Positions 34,423-34,543 of a stretch of DNA of 34,543 bases are shown here, piece after piece. The notes beneath the pieces were generated by a model, which was not told where the DNA came from, did not search any database, and saw only the letters and a list, made by a program, of their open reading frames with translations. The DNA comes from CAYYNP01 sp964472545. Lineage in GTDB: Bacteria > Planctomycetota > Planctomycetia > Pirellulales > Thermoguttaceae. The stretch spans positions 1 to 34,543 of the forward strand of contig CAYYNP010000074.1 in assembly GCA_964472545.1 (NCBI GenBank), given 5' to 3'. Position numbers and translations under genes: made by a program. The stretch's first letter is position 1; each line of letters begins with the position of its first letter.

Positions 34423-34543
34423 TGCGCCGCTTGGGAAGCGGCAATGTACTCATTCGCCGAACCCATCAAGAGTCGTTCGTAGTGACCTCATTCATGCGGT
34501 CCTTCACGGGATTCCGCTGCACGGCCCCGATGAATCGGGGCAC
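34423..34543. other. Right-edge intergenic sequence
   Basis: No reading frame can be supported in this 121-base end. It is the upstream region of the VCBS gene on the minus strand; no clear promoter boxes are visible. It contains the hairpin listed separately. Confidence 0.5.
34524..34541. repeat. REP-like hairpin at the right edge
   Basis: GCCCCGAT and ATCGGGGC form a perfect 8-bp stem around GA, within a GC-rich block that runs to the window end. It resembles small dispersed palindromic repeats. Without the flanking sequence its full extent cannot be judged. Confidence 0.5.

Noticed and set aside
1..34543. CRISPR arrays, tRNA or rRNA genes, integrases or transposase genes
   Set aside because: Nothing resembling direct-repeat/spacer arrays, RNA gene signatures or recombinase motifs was seen; the only mobile-like item is the 167-bp element.

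Overview
The window looks like a piece of a planctomycete chromosome, probably Pirellulales-like. It is GC-rich. The giant secreted protein at the left end carries a 'LEPR'-type N-terminal tag and a dockerin-like C-terminus, and the right end is packed with large secreted proteins (CotH/LTD, VCBS and beta-propeller types) typical of that phylum. This placement is inference from gene content, as no rRNA or other marker is present.

Layout. (1) 209-7150 (+): one giant exported multidomain protein with lamin-tail domains, galactose-binding-like repeats, a CotH kinase-like domain and a dockerin. (2) 7194-24406, all on the minus strand: a run of twelve tightly spaced genes that reads as one respiratory operon. 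In transcription order these are an Rrf2 regulator with a Cys triad, a GltD-like FAD/NAD(P) oxidoreductase with ferredoxin tail, a Rieske protein, a fused cytochrome b, a membrane-anchored decaheme cytochrome c, a NapA-type molybdenum oxidoreductase, two NapG-like Tat ferredoxins, two NapH/NosR-like membrane ferredoxins (one with two YHS domains), MoeA and MobB. (3) 24576-34422 (-): a second run of secreted proteins, namely a VCBS/FG-GAP protein, two long paralogues of unknown function on either side of a GH43/32-like beta-propeller, and the frameshifted stub of a SASA-type acetylesterase gene.

How the genes may work together. NapA and NapG/H point to periplasmic nitrate (or related oxyanion) reduction, but no NapB, NapC or NapD is visible. 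In their place stands a Rieske/cytochrome b module with a ten-haem cytochrome, six of whose haems sit in tandem monohaem modules about 98 residues apart. My inference is that quinol, and perhaps NAD(P)H, is oxidised through the b/Rieske/FAD module and the decaheme cytochrome wires it to NapA. The duplicated NapG/NapH pairs may give a second quinol route. MoeA and MobB at the operon's end fit a need for bis-MGD cofactor. A perfect 16-bp palindrome overlapping a plausible extended -10 promoter lies just upstream of the Rrf2 gene, which suggests Fe-S/NO/redox-controlled, autoregulated expression.

Noncoding features worth noting are a 167-bp MITE-like element inside the operon, a triple 11-bp tandem repeat between moeA and mobB, and several short REP-like hairpins.
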